Below, one piece after another: positions 1 to 8,913 of a stretch of 64,000 bases of DNA. This stretch comes from VGSG01 sp040756375. Its GTDB lineage: Bacteria > Desulfobacterota > Desulfomonilia > Desulfomonilales > Desulfomonilaceae. The notes under the pieces are model-generated. The model ran no database searches, was not told the origin of the DNA, and saw only the letters and a program-made list of their open reading frames with translations. How positions within the stretch are numbered: the first letter of the stretch is position 1; the number at the start of each line of letters is the position of its first letter. The position numbers and the translations under genes were made by a program. The stretch spans positions 50,553 through 114,552 of the forward strand of contig JBFLZC010000016.1 of the NCBI GenBank assembly GCA_040756375.1. The letters run 5' to 3'.

Positions 1-1715
1 GGCGGGTAATGCACCCAGGGTGGGCGCATTACCTTGGTACCCGCAAACCAGCCGTCGTGGTAGATCCCACGGTCGCCGAACATCTCAAAGTACTGGGTCT
101 TGCGGGTCGATGGTGCGTTGGCGTTCTTCGCATCGAAGGTGTACAGCATGCTGACGCCTTCGATACGGCTCTGCTTGATGCCATCGACCACCTCAGGCTC
201 GCGAATTCCGGCTGCCTCGAGGATCGTCGGCGTGATGTCAATCACGTGGTGGAACTGGTGGCGGATTCCGCCCTTGTCTTTGATCACCTTCGGCCACGTG
301 ATCGCCATGCCTTGTTTTATGCCTCCTAAGTGCGACACGATCTGCTTGGTCCACGAGAACGGCGTGTCGAACGCCCAAGCCCAGCCGACGGCCATGTGGC
401 TGTAGGTCTTGTCCGTTCCCCACACTTCGTAGAAGTACTTGAGCTGGTCCTCGACCGGCACATTCACGCTGTTGAACATCGCCACCTCGTTCGGCGTGCC
501 GATGAGGGTCCCCTCGGCACTGGTGCCGTTGTCTCCGTTGATATAGACGATCAGCGTGTTGTCGAGCTTGCCGATGTCTTCGATCGCCTGAATCACGCGA
601 CCGATTTCATAGTCGGTGTACGCGACGTACGCAGCGAATACGTCGGCCTGACGGATGAACATTTTCTTCTCATCAGGCGTCAGTTGATCCCACTTCTTCA
701 AAAGGTCATCCGGCCAGGGCGGAAGTTTGGCGTCCTGGGGGATCACGCCGAGCTTCTTCTGGTTCTCGAAGATCTGCTCGCGAAGCTTGTTCCAGCCCTG
801 GTCAAACAATTTCATCTTGCTGATTCTCTCAATCCACTCGGGCGTCGGATGGTGCGGCGCGTGGGCGGAGCCCGGCACGTAGTAAACGAAGAACGGTTGT
901 TGCGGAGTCAGGGCGTTCATCCGATTAATGTAGGCGATCGCCTCGTCGGCCATGGCTGTGATAAGGTTGTAGCCGGGATTGTCTCTGAACGGATAGATGT
1001 AGGTCGTATTACGGGCGAGGTTGGCCGGTTGCCACTGGTTGGTGTCTCCGCCCATGAACCCGTAAAAGTACTCGAAGCCCATGCCAATGGGCCATTGGTC
1101 GAACGGTCCCGCATCAGATGCCTGGAAAGACGGCGTGTTATGGTTCTTGCCGAACCAAGATGTGTGATAGCCATTGTCCTTTAGAATCTTCCCGATTGTC
1201 GCCTTGTCCTTGGTGATGACGCTGTCGTACCCAGGGTAGCCGGTGGCTTGCTCCGCCACCACCCCGAAGCCAACCGAGTGGTGGTTGCGTCCTGTGATCA
1301 GAGCCGCGCGCGTCGGTGAGCACAGCGCAGTCGAATGGAAGTTCGTGTAGCGCAGGCCGGCGGCCGCGACCCGATCAAGCGCTGGTGTGGGGATCACCCC
1401 GCCGAAGGTGCTCGGCACACCGTAGCCGGAATCGTCGGTCATGATCAGCAGAACGTTCGGCGCTCCCTTGGGCGGCACGATGCGCGCCGGCCAATATGGC
1501 TTGGACTTCTGCGCGGTGTCCTCGATCTTGCCGCCAAACTTCTGCGGTGGCGCCGGAAGCTGGTCACCGCTGATCGTTGTCGTCGCACTGGGTGACCCCG
1601 GCACGCCGGTTGTCTGCTGCGCGTGGGCTGGCAAGGCCACTAGCAGGATAATGAAGCTTGCCAAGACATAACCGGTGAGCTTCGATTGCTGAGCAATTCC
1701 CTTCAAAAGAAACAT
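1..1715 (-). CDS. exported arylsulfatase (C-terminus beyond window)
   Basis: The minus strand is open from an ATG at 1715 to the window edge, about 571 codons without a stop, so the C-terminus is missing. The first 30 or so residues form a signal peptide ending PAHAQ, so the enzyme is probably periplasmic. The sulfatase signature CSPTRAALITGR starts at Cys132 (codon 1320-1322); in type I sulfatases this Cys is converted to formylglycine, the nucleophile for sulfate-ester hydrolysis. The N-terminal metal-binding segment reads NVLLIMTDDSGYG, and further on INGDNGTSAEG fits a family metal-site motif. A GGGGGA ribosome site lies just before the ATG. No formylglycine-generating enzyme or anaerobic maturase is adjacent. 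The substrate cannot be told. Confidence 0.93.
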   Translation of the reverse strand, partial: MFLLKGIAQQSKLTGYVLASFIILLVALPAHAQQTTGVPGSPSATTTISGDQLPAPPQKFGGKIEDTAQKSKPYWPARIVPPKGAPNVLLIMTDDSGYGVPSTFGGVIPTPALDRVAAAGLRYTNFHSTALCSPTRAALITGRNHHSVGFGVVAEQATGYPGYDSVITKDKATIGKILKDNGYHTSWFGKNHNTPSFQASDAGPFDQWPIGMGFEYFYGFMGGDTNQWQPANLARNTTYIYPFRDNPGYNLITAMADEAIAYINRMNALTPQQPFFVYYVPGSAHAPHHPTPEWIERISKMKLFDQGWNKLREQIFENQKKLGVIPQDAKLPPWPDDLLKKWDQLTPDEKKMFIRQADVFAAYVAYTDYEIGRVIQAIEDIGKLDNTLIVYINGDNGTSAEGTLIGTPNEVAMFNSVNVPVEDQLKYFYEVWGTDKTYSHMAVGWAWAFDTPFSWTKQIVSHLGGIKQGMAITWPKVIKDKGGIRHQFHHVIDITPTILEAAGIREPEVVDGIKQSRIEGVSMLYTFDAKNANAPSTRKTQYFEMFGDRGIYHDGWFAGTKVMRPPWVHYP

Positions 1716-2036
1716 AGGCTTCCCCCTTTCCTAAACGGTCTTCGCGTGTGCACCGAGACGCGTATTTTTCAGACTGTAATTTTCAGACTGTCTTGCCTTT
1801 GCGAGAGTATTTCGGGTAGGAACCGGTCGCGGGAATGCTCCCCCCAAAGTTTGGAAACGGTCACCGTATTATCTTTCAGACAAACTTGCTCAATTGCCCC
1901 CTCTTCACGCTCGTGAAAAAGCAACTTCTACTATGATTACTTAAGGCTAGCCGCGTATGAGCCCGGGGGTCAACCGGAATTCCCTGTCGTAGTTGAATGC
2001 CACATCCTGAAACATCTCTGAAGGCTCCTTCAGCCT
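1716..2036. other. intergenic region upstream of sulfatase
   Basis: These 321 bases separate the sulfatase start from the 3' end of the HemN-like gene, both on the minus strand. A short direct repeat TTTTCAGACTGT occurs twice around 1768-1794. I see no convincing gene, tRNA or terminator; the sulfatase promoter must lie here but is not obvious. Confidence 0.4.
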
Positions 2037-3302
2037 CTATGGCGGCCCGCCGATCCTTGCGCGGCAGGTATCTCTGAAATTATTCACGCCCGTAAAGAAT
2101 TCGCGCATCATGATGACCCAATAGTATTGGCCTTTAGGGGTCAATCGGATCTGCTGATTTTGACTGGAAAGCGCTCCCAACAACCTGAAGAAGGCGATCT
2201 CGGGCCGGAGAGTTCTCGCGAACCGATTGCCGAACTTTGCCTCAGCGACTCGCATATCCAGAGACGCCCCAAAGAGCTTCATGACGAACTCGTACCGAAT
2301 GCGTTCCGCTTCACTGAACTTGCGGCCGCCCGTCAGAGGGAAGCGCCCCTCCCCTACGGACTGGATATACTCGGGAATGGAAAAGGTGTTCGCCAGCACC
2401 CACCCGTCAACATAGCCAAAAGAACCGCTACCTACGCCAATGTACTCATCATAGTCGACGATATACTCGTCTATCAGGCTCTTCTTTCGCGAAAAGCACC
2501 ATGCGGTGCCTGTGGTGTAATCTTGCTCCAGGGCATCGCGTATACGCCGGTAAAAGAGCTTCTCTTGCCGATAACTGATAGGGCCGAAGATCTTCGCCAG
2601 TTGCCGACGGGTGATGTCCGAGACCATCAAAGGATAGAAAGTCACCTGATCCGCCCGAATCTCCTGGATGACGGCCAGGTCGCGATTGAGCTTCTCCATG
2701 GTCTGATTGGGGAAGTTGAAGATCATGTCCACGTTAAGGGTGTCGAATGTACCCATGTACTTCTGCAAACGAGCCTGTATCTCTTCGCCGCTCCCGTACT
2801 TGTGGTATCGCTCCATCTGCTTGAGCAGCTCATCATCAAAAGTTTGAACCCCCACCGAAAGCCGATTTACCCCCGACTTCTTCAGCAAACCAATCGTGCC
2901 GTCGTTCAGATGGTTGGGATTAGTCTCCAGCGAGATCTCGCGCATTCGGAACAAACTCTTACAGTCGGCCAGAAGCTCCGCGACCTGCTCGGGAAGCACC
3001 GTGGGAGTACCTCCGCCTATGTATGCAGCGGCAAAATCGTAGCCCAGGTCCGCGTACATTCGGAGCTCTTGCCGGAGAGCCTTGAAATAATCTTGGGCAA
3101 GATCCCTTTCAAACGGTATCCGATGGAACGAGCAGTACGGACAGAGCTCTTCGCAGAAAGGAACGTGTATGTACACCAGGTATGGCTTATCGGCAGAAGC
3201 TTTGGGAGGCGCAAGATGTTCAAACGAGTCCAGTTGAAGGATCTTGCCGAACTCTCGCTTCAAGAAAGCGGTTATTAGTGACTCTACGAGCATCGAGCCC
3301 AT
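2037..3302 (-). CDS. HemN/HemW-like radical SAM protein
   Basis: The 421-aa product belongs to the coproporphyrinogen III oxidase-like radical SAM family. The cluster motif is Cys50-x3-Cys54-x2-Cys57 in HVPFCEELCPYCSF, followed by the glycine-rich SAM motif YIGGGTPT and the family segments LETNPN and RLSVGVQTF. A C-terminal helical region matches the HemN C-terminal domain. Relatives include oxygen-independent HemN, the heme chaperone HemW and the anaerobic heme-degrading HutW/ChuW group. The C-terminal YDEYIGVGSGSFGY segment fits that last branch, but I cannot decide between them from sequence alone. The start could be 3302 or the ATG three codons in. No other heme genes are nearby. Confidence 0.85.
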   Translation of the reverse strand: MGSMLVESLITAFLKREFGKILQLDSFEHLAPPKASADKPYLVYIHVPFCEELCPYCSFHRIPFERDLAQDYFKALRQELRMYADLGYDFAAAYIGGGTPTVLPEQVAELLADCKSLFRMREISLETNPNHLNDGTIGLLKKSGVNRLSVGVQTFDDELLKQMERYHKYGSGEEIQARLQKYMGTFDTLNVDMIFNFPNQTMEKLNRDLAVIQEIRADQVTFYPLMVSDITRRQLAKIFGPISYRQEKLFYRRIRDALEQDYTTGTAWCFSRKKSLIDEYIVDYDEYIGVGSGSFGYVDGWVLANTFSIPEYIQSVGEGRFPLTGGRKFSEAERIRYEFVMKLFGASLDMRVAEAKFGNRFARTLRPEIAFFRLLGALSSQNQQIRLTPKGQYYWVIMMREFFTGVNNFRDTCRARIGGPP

Positions 3303-3443
3303 TCCTCAATTAAGGAAGCTACTAGAATTGCTTCCGGCTTCCATGTTGACTAGACACGTCACGCCTGACGACAGATTTGCGGGTACACGTCTGAATCTTT
3401 TTCACAAAACCGCTGGGGGCGCAGAATTTTGCGCACGATGATC

Positions 3444-3514
3444 GTAGGGGCAGGTTTCAAACCTGCCCTAGTTTTTCATTATTGGACGAGGGCGGGTTCA
3501 AAACCCGCCCCTAC
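3444..3514. repeat. GTAGGGGCR palindrome pair, copy a
   Basis: Two hairpins lie back to back: GTAGGGGCAGGTTT with its complement, then GGGCGGGTTCAAAACCCGCC ending in CCCCTAC. The outer ends GTAGGGG and CCCCTAC also pair. Related elements occur at 4576, 7292, 20448, 23315 and 48665. The rest of the 3303-3589 gap shows nothing else. Confidence 0.85.
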
Positions 3515-3589
3515 CCATGCGTCGTGCTTCATTTTTGCGCAGCACGGTAAATTTCAGGCAATTCCGTCGTGCCTCTCCGCCAAGGACGG

Positions 3590-4414
3590 TCACCTCCAGG
3601 TGATTCTGGGTTCGTTTCTCAACGGAAGACGTTGGTACTTAAGTTTCGGATATCCCACCATCATGCCGCCGAAAGTGGTATGGCCGTTGGGAAGGGCCAA
3701 GGCCTCCTTCAGGGGCGCGTAGTTGTTCGCGCACGTTGTGAAATAGCCTGCCCAACATGCCCCAAGCCCCATAGCCAGAGCCGCCAATTCCAGATAGCTT
3801 AGTGCGATTATGGATGCCACTTGGGCAGGGGGCAGAGACGCTTCCCCGTGAGCTACTATCAGATGAGGCGCGCCTCTCAATACTCGGTCCAATCCTTGTT
3901 CCGAGGCCTCAACGACTCGCTCGAAATGCCACTGCGCTGCGATGGCCGGCTGCTCGCGCATCATCCAGCGCATCCACTCAATCACGATACCTGCGAGCCG
4001 CCTGACCTCCTTCGAATCCTCGATTACCAACCAGTGCACCGGTTGCAAGTTGTGTCCTGAAGGCGCGTACCGGGCAATGTCAATGAGCCGAGAGAGCTGC
4101 GCCCGTTCGACAGGCTCATCTTTGTAATTCCGGGTAGATCTCCGGTACCGGAAGAAATGCTCCACCTGTTCGAGCCCGGGCAGAAAGTCTCGTCGTGCGG
4201 GCGGGCATTCCTCCGGTTTCATAGTCTTCAAAGTCAGAGCGGCATGAGGACAGACGGCAACGCAATGCCCGCAATTGATGCAGAGCTCCTCAGCCCCTGC
4301 AATGGGCTGGGGAGGCGCGTCCTTATCAACGACCTCGATAATTTTCGCGGGGCAATCAGCCACACAAAGAAAATCGTGTTTGCACTTCTTTGGATCGATG
4401 GTAAACAGACTCAT
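3590..4414 (-). CDS. ferredoxin-nitroreductase fusion protein
   Basis: The 274-aa protein joins an N-terminal two-cluster ferredoxin domain (residues 1-60) to a nitroreductase-like flavin domain (about 80-274). The second cluster motif is complete (Cys45, 48, 51, 55). In the first, Cys11-x5-Cys17-x3-Cys21, the usual second Cys is Asp14. The FMN fold is shown by RRSTRNYKDEPV, YAPSGHNLQPVHW and the late FGGMMVGYPKLKYQRLPLR. Such fusions are common in strict anaerobes and are thought to pass electrons from the Fe-S clusters to FMN; the substrate is unknown. The gene is alone between two repeat-bearing gaps. Confidence 0.9.
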   Translation of the reverse strand: MSLFTIDPKKCKHDFLCVADCPAKIIEVVDKDAPPQPIAGAEELCINCGHCVAVCPHAALTLKTMKPEECPPARRDFLPGLEQVEHFFRYRRSTRNYKDEPVERAQLSRLIDIARYAPSGHNLQPVHWLVIEDSKEVRRLAGIVIEWMRWMMREQPAIAAQWHFERVVEASEQGLDRVLRGAPHLIVAHGEASLPPAQVASIIALSYLELAALAMGLGACWAGYFTTCANNYAPLKEALALPNGHTTFGGMMVGYPKLKYQRLPLRNEPRITWR

Positions 4415-4575
4415 TCCAGCTCCTTTGTTCGCTGTTCGCAGGAATTTTTCCGCTCGTACGTGAGAATCACGCGAAGCAGAATATTACCAGTTTTCTTATG
4501 GACGACTCTGATCAACCGCGCGCTGAAGACGGCCTACTCTCCAAGGTCTCTACCAAACCAGTCGATGAAGGCGCT

Positions 4576-4630
4576 GTAGGGGCGCAATTCATTGCGCCCG
4601 ATAAAAGGGCGTGATGAATCACGCCCCTAC
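4576..4630. repeat. GTAGGGGCR palindrome pair, copy b
   Basis: The element opens GTAGGGGCGCAATTCATTGC and closes GAATCACGCCCCTAC. It consists of two adjacent hairpins with different inner arms (CAATTCATTG and GTGATGAATCAC) but the same outer ends as the other copies. It lies just downstream of the rhomboid gene, between two minus-strand genes. Confidence 0.85.
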
Positions 4631-4654
4631 ATTTGTATCCACTGACACCGTCTA

Positions 4655-5356
4655 TTAATCAGCCCAAGCAGAGTAATCCTGGAAGCGGCTCCGTTTGGGA
4701 AAGATCCACAGGAGCACGATTCCGATTACAAACCCGCCCATATGGGCCCAGTACGCGACCCCGCCGGTTTCCTGCATGGCTCCTATTTGAGCAGTTCCAC
4801 TGACGAACTGAAAAACGAACCAAAGAATCAGGAACACGAACGCGGGAATCTCAACAAGTTTGATAATAACGAAAATGATGAGAAGTGTCAGCACGCGGGA
4901 ATGCGGAAAGCTGACCAAATAAGCTCCAAGCACCCCTGAAATCGCGCCGCTGGCTCCTATGGTAGGGATGTTGGAACCGGGATTGAACATTACGTGCGCG
5001 ATGGAAGCCCCGATCCCGCACATAAGGTAGAAGATCAAAAAGCGGAAATGCCCGAGCCGGTCTTCCACATTGTCCCCGAATATCCATAGGAACCACATGT
5101 TGCCGATCACGTGCAACCAACCGCCGTGCATAAACACGGACGTGAAAAGCGGGATTACAGCATTGCCCGCGATTCCGAACGGATGATGCAAGGACGCGAC
5201 AAAGCGGGCGGGAATCAGGCCATAATCAAAGACGAACCTTTCCACCTGGGGCCCCAGGGCAAGCTCGTAAAACCACACGAGCGCGTTCAGCACGATGAGT
5301 ACGACTGTAACCACAGGAGCTGTTCCGGACGGATTGCTGTCTCTCAGCGGAATCAT
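4655..5356 (-). CDS. rhomboid family intramembrane serine protease
   Basis: A 233-aa membrane protein with about six transmembrane segments. The catalytic serine is in GASG (Ser136) and the catalytic histidine is His205 in YWAHMGGFVIG. Asn86 in HVIGNMWFLWIFGDNVED and the HGGWLH segment are further family hallmarks, and GAISGVLGAY completes the active-site helix. Rhomboids cut single-pass membrane proteins within the bilayer; the substrate here is unknown. It precedes a CDF transporter gene 38 bases away on the same strand, so the two may be co-transcribed. Confidence 0.95.
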   Translation of the reverse strand: MIPLRDSNPSGTAPVVTVVLIVLNALVWFYELALGPQVERFVFDYGLIPARFVASLHHPFGIAGNAVIPLFTSVFMHGGWLHVIGNMWFLWIFGDNVEDRLGHFRFLIFYLMCGIGASIAHVMFNPGSNIPTIGASGAISGVLGAYLVSFPHSRVLTLLIIFVIIKLVEIPAFVFLILWFVFQFVSGTAQIGAMQETGGVAYWAHMGGFVIGIVLLWIFPKRSRFQDYSAWAD

Positions 5357-5394
5357 GCTTCGCCCTCTAGAAGGTCAGGACCATCCGTTTGGAT

Positions 5395-6471
5395 TCAGCG
5401 CTCGCTATTCTCTTCGACCTGCGGCTGATCCGCATCCGATAGACCTTCGCAAGTCAGGGTCTCGCGACGCCAGGCACGATGCCCCGCACTCGCTTGCTCC
5501 CGGTGTTCGCAGGCTTCTTTATGACAGATGGGGCACTCGCCGTTGGTGCATGGGTCAAGATGGATCAGAACATCTGCCCCGCCCGCGAAGTGCGAACCGA
5601 ATACAGCTTCAAGCTCCTTTACCTCACGATGTCCATCCTCCAGCGGAAGATCTTTCGGCAGGATCAGATGAAAGTCGATGTGGACTCGATTACCTGATTT
5701 CCACGCCCTGAGGCGATGCACATCGATCCACAAATCTTTGCGGTGCCTGTCCAAGAGTCCGCATATCTCCTCCAGGAGCGCAGGATCGGCCTCGTTCATC
5801 AGTCCTGAAAACGATTCCCGAACGAGCCTTGTGCCGATGACCACAATATTGACTCCAACCAAGCACGCGACTACTCCGTCAAGCCAGTTCCAGCCGCTCA
5901 GCGCCACCAGGACCAGGCCGACGAGCACGCCGCCCGAGGTATACGCGTCCGTGAGGAGGTGTTTGCCGTCGGCCTCCAGTACTAGGGATTGCAGTCGCCG
6001 CCCGAGGAGAACCAGCACCAGCCCCATAGCCAAATTCACCAGCCCCACGCCGCCAAGTATGACCAGGCCGAACGAGAGATTAGGTAGCGCCCGTGGGCTC
6101 AGAATGTGCTGCGCGCCCTGCCAAAAGATTCCAGCCGCGGCAAGGACGATAAGAGCGCCTTCAAATCCGGCGGAAAAGTACTCGATCTTGCCATGCCCGT
6201 ATGGATGACTTTGGTCCGGCGGCTTGCTGGAGAGCAAAATACTTCCCAGCGCCAGGCCTGCTGCAACCACGTTGATGATCGATTCCAGCGCGTCGGAAAG
6301 GATCGCGGACGAGCCCGTGATAGCGTACGCATAGAACTTGAGCCCCATGAGAGCCACACTGACCACCACGGCCACGAACATGGCCGTGACGCCGGTTCGT
6401 GGCGCGTCGCGCACGACCCGAGCTGCTACCGCAGTCTCATGGCTCCTATGGGAAGTAGAAGGCTCTGCCAA
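5395..6471 (-). CDS. cation diffusion facilitator metal exporter
   Basis: The 358-aa protein has the CDF plan: six membrane segments (about 25-210) and a cytoplasmic C-terminal domain. The metal-site acids and histidines appear as SDALE (Asp60, Glu63), the HPYGHGKIEYFS loop (His89, His93) and HLLTDAYTSGG (His171, Asp175). The C-terminal domain contains VHIDFHLILP, and the last 60 residues carry a Cys/His tail with CTNGECPICHKEACEH, a likely extra metal-binding site. The family exports divalent ions such as Zn, Fe, Mn or Co in exchange for protons. The metal cannot be assigned. Confidence 0.93.
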   Translation of the reverse strand: MAEPSTSHRSHETAVAARVVRDAPRTGVTAMFVAVVVSVALMGLKFYAYAITGSSAILSDALESIINVVAAGLALGSILLSSKPPDQSHPYGHGKIEYFSAGFEGALIVLAAAGIFWQGAQHILSPRALPNLSFGLVILGGVGLVNLAMGLVLVLLGRRLQSLVLEADGKHLLTDAYTSGGVLVGLVLVALSGWNWLDGVVACLVGVNIVVIGTRLVRESFSGLMNEADPALLEEICGLLDRHRKDLWIDVHRLRAWKSGNRVHIDFHLILPKDLPLEDGHREVKELEAVFGSHFAGGADVLIHLDPCTNGECPICHKEACEHREQASAGHRAWRRETLTCEGLSDADQPQVEENSER

Positions 6472-6574
6472 AGATATCTCTCCGTCAGGGCATATTATGG
6501 TTGGCGCTTCATACTCCGTACTTGTTCATTGGCCGTGATTTTGGGAATCAATAGGGCCCCGCAGCTCCTGCAAA

Positions 6575-6985
6575 CTATGAGCGCACGACAAGGCCAATAG
6601 CGATTCCCGTACCGTACAATAAGATAATAATTCCAGCCAACACGGCTAACCACTTTCGGACCCCACCCGTGCGGGAAATTATCCCAGTACCTTCCATAAC
6701 CCAAAGAACGCCAAAGACCATACAAAACGTCGCCCAAGTCCATTTTCCGCGTACGAGACCCAGCAACTGAAGCAAGCAAACCGCCATCAGTGCTACGCCA
6801 GCCGATAAGCGCAGGACCATTTCCGCAGCGCCAATGCGCTTCTCTTTTGCAAAATCTGCGACGGCTGAGGCGGCCGTGATTCCTGCAAAAAGCAGAATCA
6901 CCACCGTCCACACCCAGCTCCAGTCATCTAGGAAGTTGAACACTTGTTCCACTGTGCTTCCCCCGTGTGAGCTGTTCGAGACCAC
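6575..6985 (-). CDS. small four-helix membrane protein, unknown function
   Basis: The 136-aa product has a short soluble N-terminus and about four hydrophobic helices (residues 25-43, 56-74, 81-99 and 111-131). I do not recognise a family. It is not closely linked to its neighbours: a CDF transporter starts about 100 bases downstream and a long repeat-bearing gap lies upstream. An inverted repeat about 40 bases upstream of the start may be a control site. Confidence 0.65.
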   Translation of the reverse strand: MVSNSSHGGSTVEQVFNFLDDWSWVWTVVILLFAGITAASAVADFAKEKRIGAAEMVLRLSAGVALMAVCLLQLLGLVRGKWTWATFCMVFGVLWVMEGTGIISRTGGVRKWLAVLAGIIILLYGTGIAIGLVVRS

Positions 6986-7019
6986 ATGAAAGCAGATTTA
7001 TCCGAACCTAATCTCTCGA

Positions 7020-7039
7020 AAGACGGTGCATACCGTCTT
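7020..7039. promoter_or_regulatory. 8-bp inverted repeat upstream of membrane protein gene
   Basis: AAGACGGT and ACCGTCTT are separated by GCAT, 35 bases upstream of the gene starting at 6985. No T-run follows on either strand, so an operator is more likely than a terminator. The regulator is unknown. Confidence 0.4.
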
Positions 7040-7291
7040 GGAATAGACTACCGCCACGGAGGTCGGCAACTACCAATTCAGGAGGATGTCTTTTCGGAAC
7101 GGGTCATTTCTTTTGCCGCCGGCTATGCCTTGCGCCAAGCATACCCGAATTGAGGCTCGATCAACAAGATCGCTTGATGCGCTATTTCCTGTACGGCGCG
7201 CACCCGCGCGTGCGCCTCGGATTGGCCTGGTCAGACGCGCTGACACTGTCTCTGAACTAGCTAACCCGCCAGAATCGTGGCACGCCGCAAC

Positions 7292-7363
7292 GTAGGGGCG
7301 GGTATGAAACCCGCCCGTGGTCGGTCTTCGCTCCATACGGGCAGGTTTGAAACCTGCCCCTAC
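7292..7363. repeat. GTAGGGGCR palindrome pair, copy c
   Basis: GTAGGGGCGGGTATGAAACC pairs with its own following CCGCCC arm, and a second hairpin GGGCAGGTTTGAAACCTGCC ends in CCCCTAC. It has the same design as copy a. The remaining bases of the 6986-7401 gap hold only a short hairpin GTCAG-ACGCG-CTGAC near 7230 and no convincing gene. Confidence 0.85.
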
Positions 7364-7401
7364 CGAAGCCTGCCTCATCCCCATAGTTCGGCTGTATGAC
7401 A

Positions 7402-8271
7402 TCAATGTTTCTTCATTCTTGGAGGAGCGAGTTGCAGAATCGGCTCGATAATGGCATCGAAGGCCTGTGCCGCGGGCGAAGCAGGATATTCAAGCACAAA
7501 GGGCTTGCCCGCGTCGGATGCGATCACCAGCCTTGGGTCCACGGGAATTCGACCCAAGAACCGATGGCCGGTCACAGCAGCCAGTTTTTCGCCTCCACCA
7601 GTCTTGAAGAGCATGTGCTGCGCGCCGCAATCAGGGCAAACAAAGCCGCTCATGTTTTCGACGATGCCAAAGACCGGCATTCCCAGGACCTTGCAGAAGG
7701 CGATGGATTTCTTCACATCCTTGACTGCTAAGTCCTGAGGCGTGGTCACTATAATCGCCTGTGACCGGGGAGGGGCCATTTGACAAATAGAGAGGGGCTC
7801 GTCACCGGTCCCAGGTGGCGCGTCCACAATGAGGAAATCCAAGTTGCCCCAGTCTACCTCCGCAATGAACTGCCTGATCAGGCGATGCTTCATGGGGCCG
7901 CGCCATATCAGGGCTTCCCCTGCATGATCGCCCGCGATGAATTCCACGGACATCACTTTAAGGTGATCGGAATACTTCACGGGGACCAGGCCGTGCTCCG
8001 AGGTTCCCGGTGCACCCACGCCTTCGAGCTTCAGAAGCGTCGGCACACTCGGGCCGTGCAGGTCGATGTCCAGAAGGCCCACCTCACGATCGTGCGCGGC
8101 CAGGCTCGCGGCCAGATTAACTGCTACCGTGCTCTTGCCCACTCCTCCCTTACCGGAAAGGACCATGAGAGTGTTTTCTATGCGGGTTAGACTGTCCGCG
8201 AGCATGAGATCATCGCGCAGCGCGTCCATTTCTTCTTTGCTCAAAGGAGGTTTTCGTTTCTTCTCGTCCAT
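7402..8271 (-). CDS. Mrp/NBP35-type Fe-S carrier ATPase
   Basis: The 289-aa protein is a MinD/Mrp-type P-loop ATPase. The deviant Walker A motif SGKGGVGKS lies near residue 40, with DIDLHGPSVP, DAPPGTGDEPL and PQDLAVKDVKK following, all typical of ApbC/Mrp/NBP35. A CxxC pair (FVCPDC) is the site where the dimer bridges a labile 4Fe-4S cluster. It probably acts in the cytoplasm delivering Fe-S clusters. I place the start at 8271: ATG with an AGGAA site eight bases upstream. The open frame continues upstream to 8403, but that stretch is unlike the family. Confidence 0.93.
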   Translation of the reverse strand: MDEKKRKPPLSKEEMDALRDDLMLADSLTRIENTLMVLSGKGGVGKSTVAVNLAASLAAHDREVGLLDIDLHGPSVPTLLKLEGVGAPGTSEHGLVPVKYSDHLKVMSVEFIAGDHAGEALIWRGPMKHRLIRQFIAEVDWGNLDFLIVDAPPGTGDEPLSICQMAPPRSQAIIVTTPQDLAVKDVKKSIAFCKVLGMPVFGIVENMSGFVCPDCGAQHMLFKTGGGEKLAAVTGHRFLGRIPVDPRLVIASDAGKPFVLEYPASPAAQAFDAIIEPILQLAPPRMKKH

Positions 8272-8469
8272 ATGATTGTTCCTCGTGATCTGGTGTGTGC
8301 TGCATGATCCACAGGCTTCGGCCCTCGAATCCTTCAGTTGCCTGCGACCGGAAAGCCGTTTCCAGGGCCGGTTCCAAGATATACCATTTAACAGGAGAGT
8401 CAATTGACCGTCCTATGAACAGCCATGAGGTTTCATCCACAACGGAAGGTAAAGGTAGGGCACGGAGTC

Positions 8470-8629
8470 TGGTGCCACGGATGTGCCGAAGGCTCATCCG
8501 TGCGTAGACTTGCCCGACCGCAGGCCCGTGACATTAGGTTCCCGTGTTGGAGCCGTTTCCAACGGCCATCCAGAAAAAACCGGCTGGCACGGATGAGCCC
8601 CGCGGGGCGGGACACATCCGTGGCACCAA
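8470..8629. repeat. TGGTGCCACGGA palindromic element, copy 1
   Basis: The element begins TGGTGCCACGGATGTG and ends CACATCCGTGGCACCA, a perfect 16-base inverted repeat, with further internal hairpins (for example CCCCGCGGGGCGGG). Related elements lie at 46764, 58723 and 60000. It fills much of the 8272-8913 gap; the remaining bases up to the leuC-like gene show no gene I can support. Confidence 0.8.
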
Positions 8630-8913
8630 TTTTCTATTCACTGCTGAATAATGCGCAAGCACACCTAAGTGAGTGCGCGGTAACAGTGGCCTCCGGTCGG
8701 GGTGACGATCTTTGCCAATCCGAGCAGTGGCTGGTATTATGACGGACCCGGCCGGTGCAACCTCCAGGGGTTGAGGACATGCGGCTGAAGACCACGAACA
8801 GAGGAATCGACCGAGAAGTCCAAATCATGAGGGGTTGAGGTTCCTGCGGATTTGAGTAGGTTTGACCTGGCTCGAGGACGCGCCTGAAACGCGAAGTTTG
8901 GAGCATCTCAGAC

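Noticed and set aside
330..1184. 284-codon plus-strand frame opposite the sulfatase
   Set aside because: The minus strand encodes a clear sulfatase with the CSPTR motif through the whole stretch; the plus frame is its shadow.
3444..3514. Regular spaced palindromes that might suggest a CRISPR array
   Set aside because: There are only two hairpins with no regular spacers and no cas genes; the copies are dispersed, not arrayed.
7086..7295. 69-codon open frame after AGGAGG
   Set aside because: The AGGAGG touches the ATG with no spacing, and the Arg/Ala-rich product looks like a shadow frame through repeat-bearing DNA.
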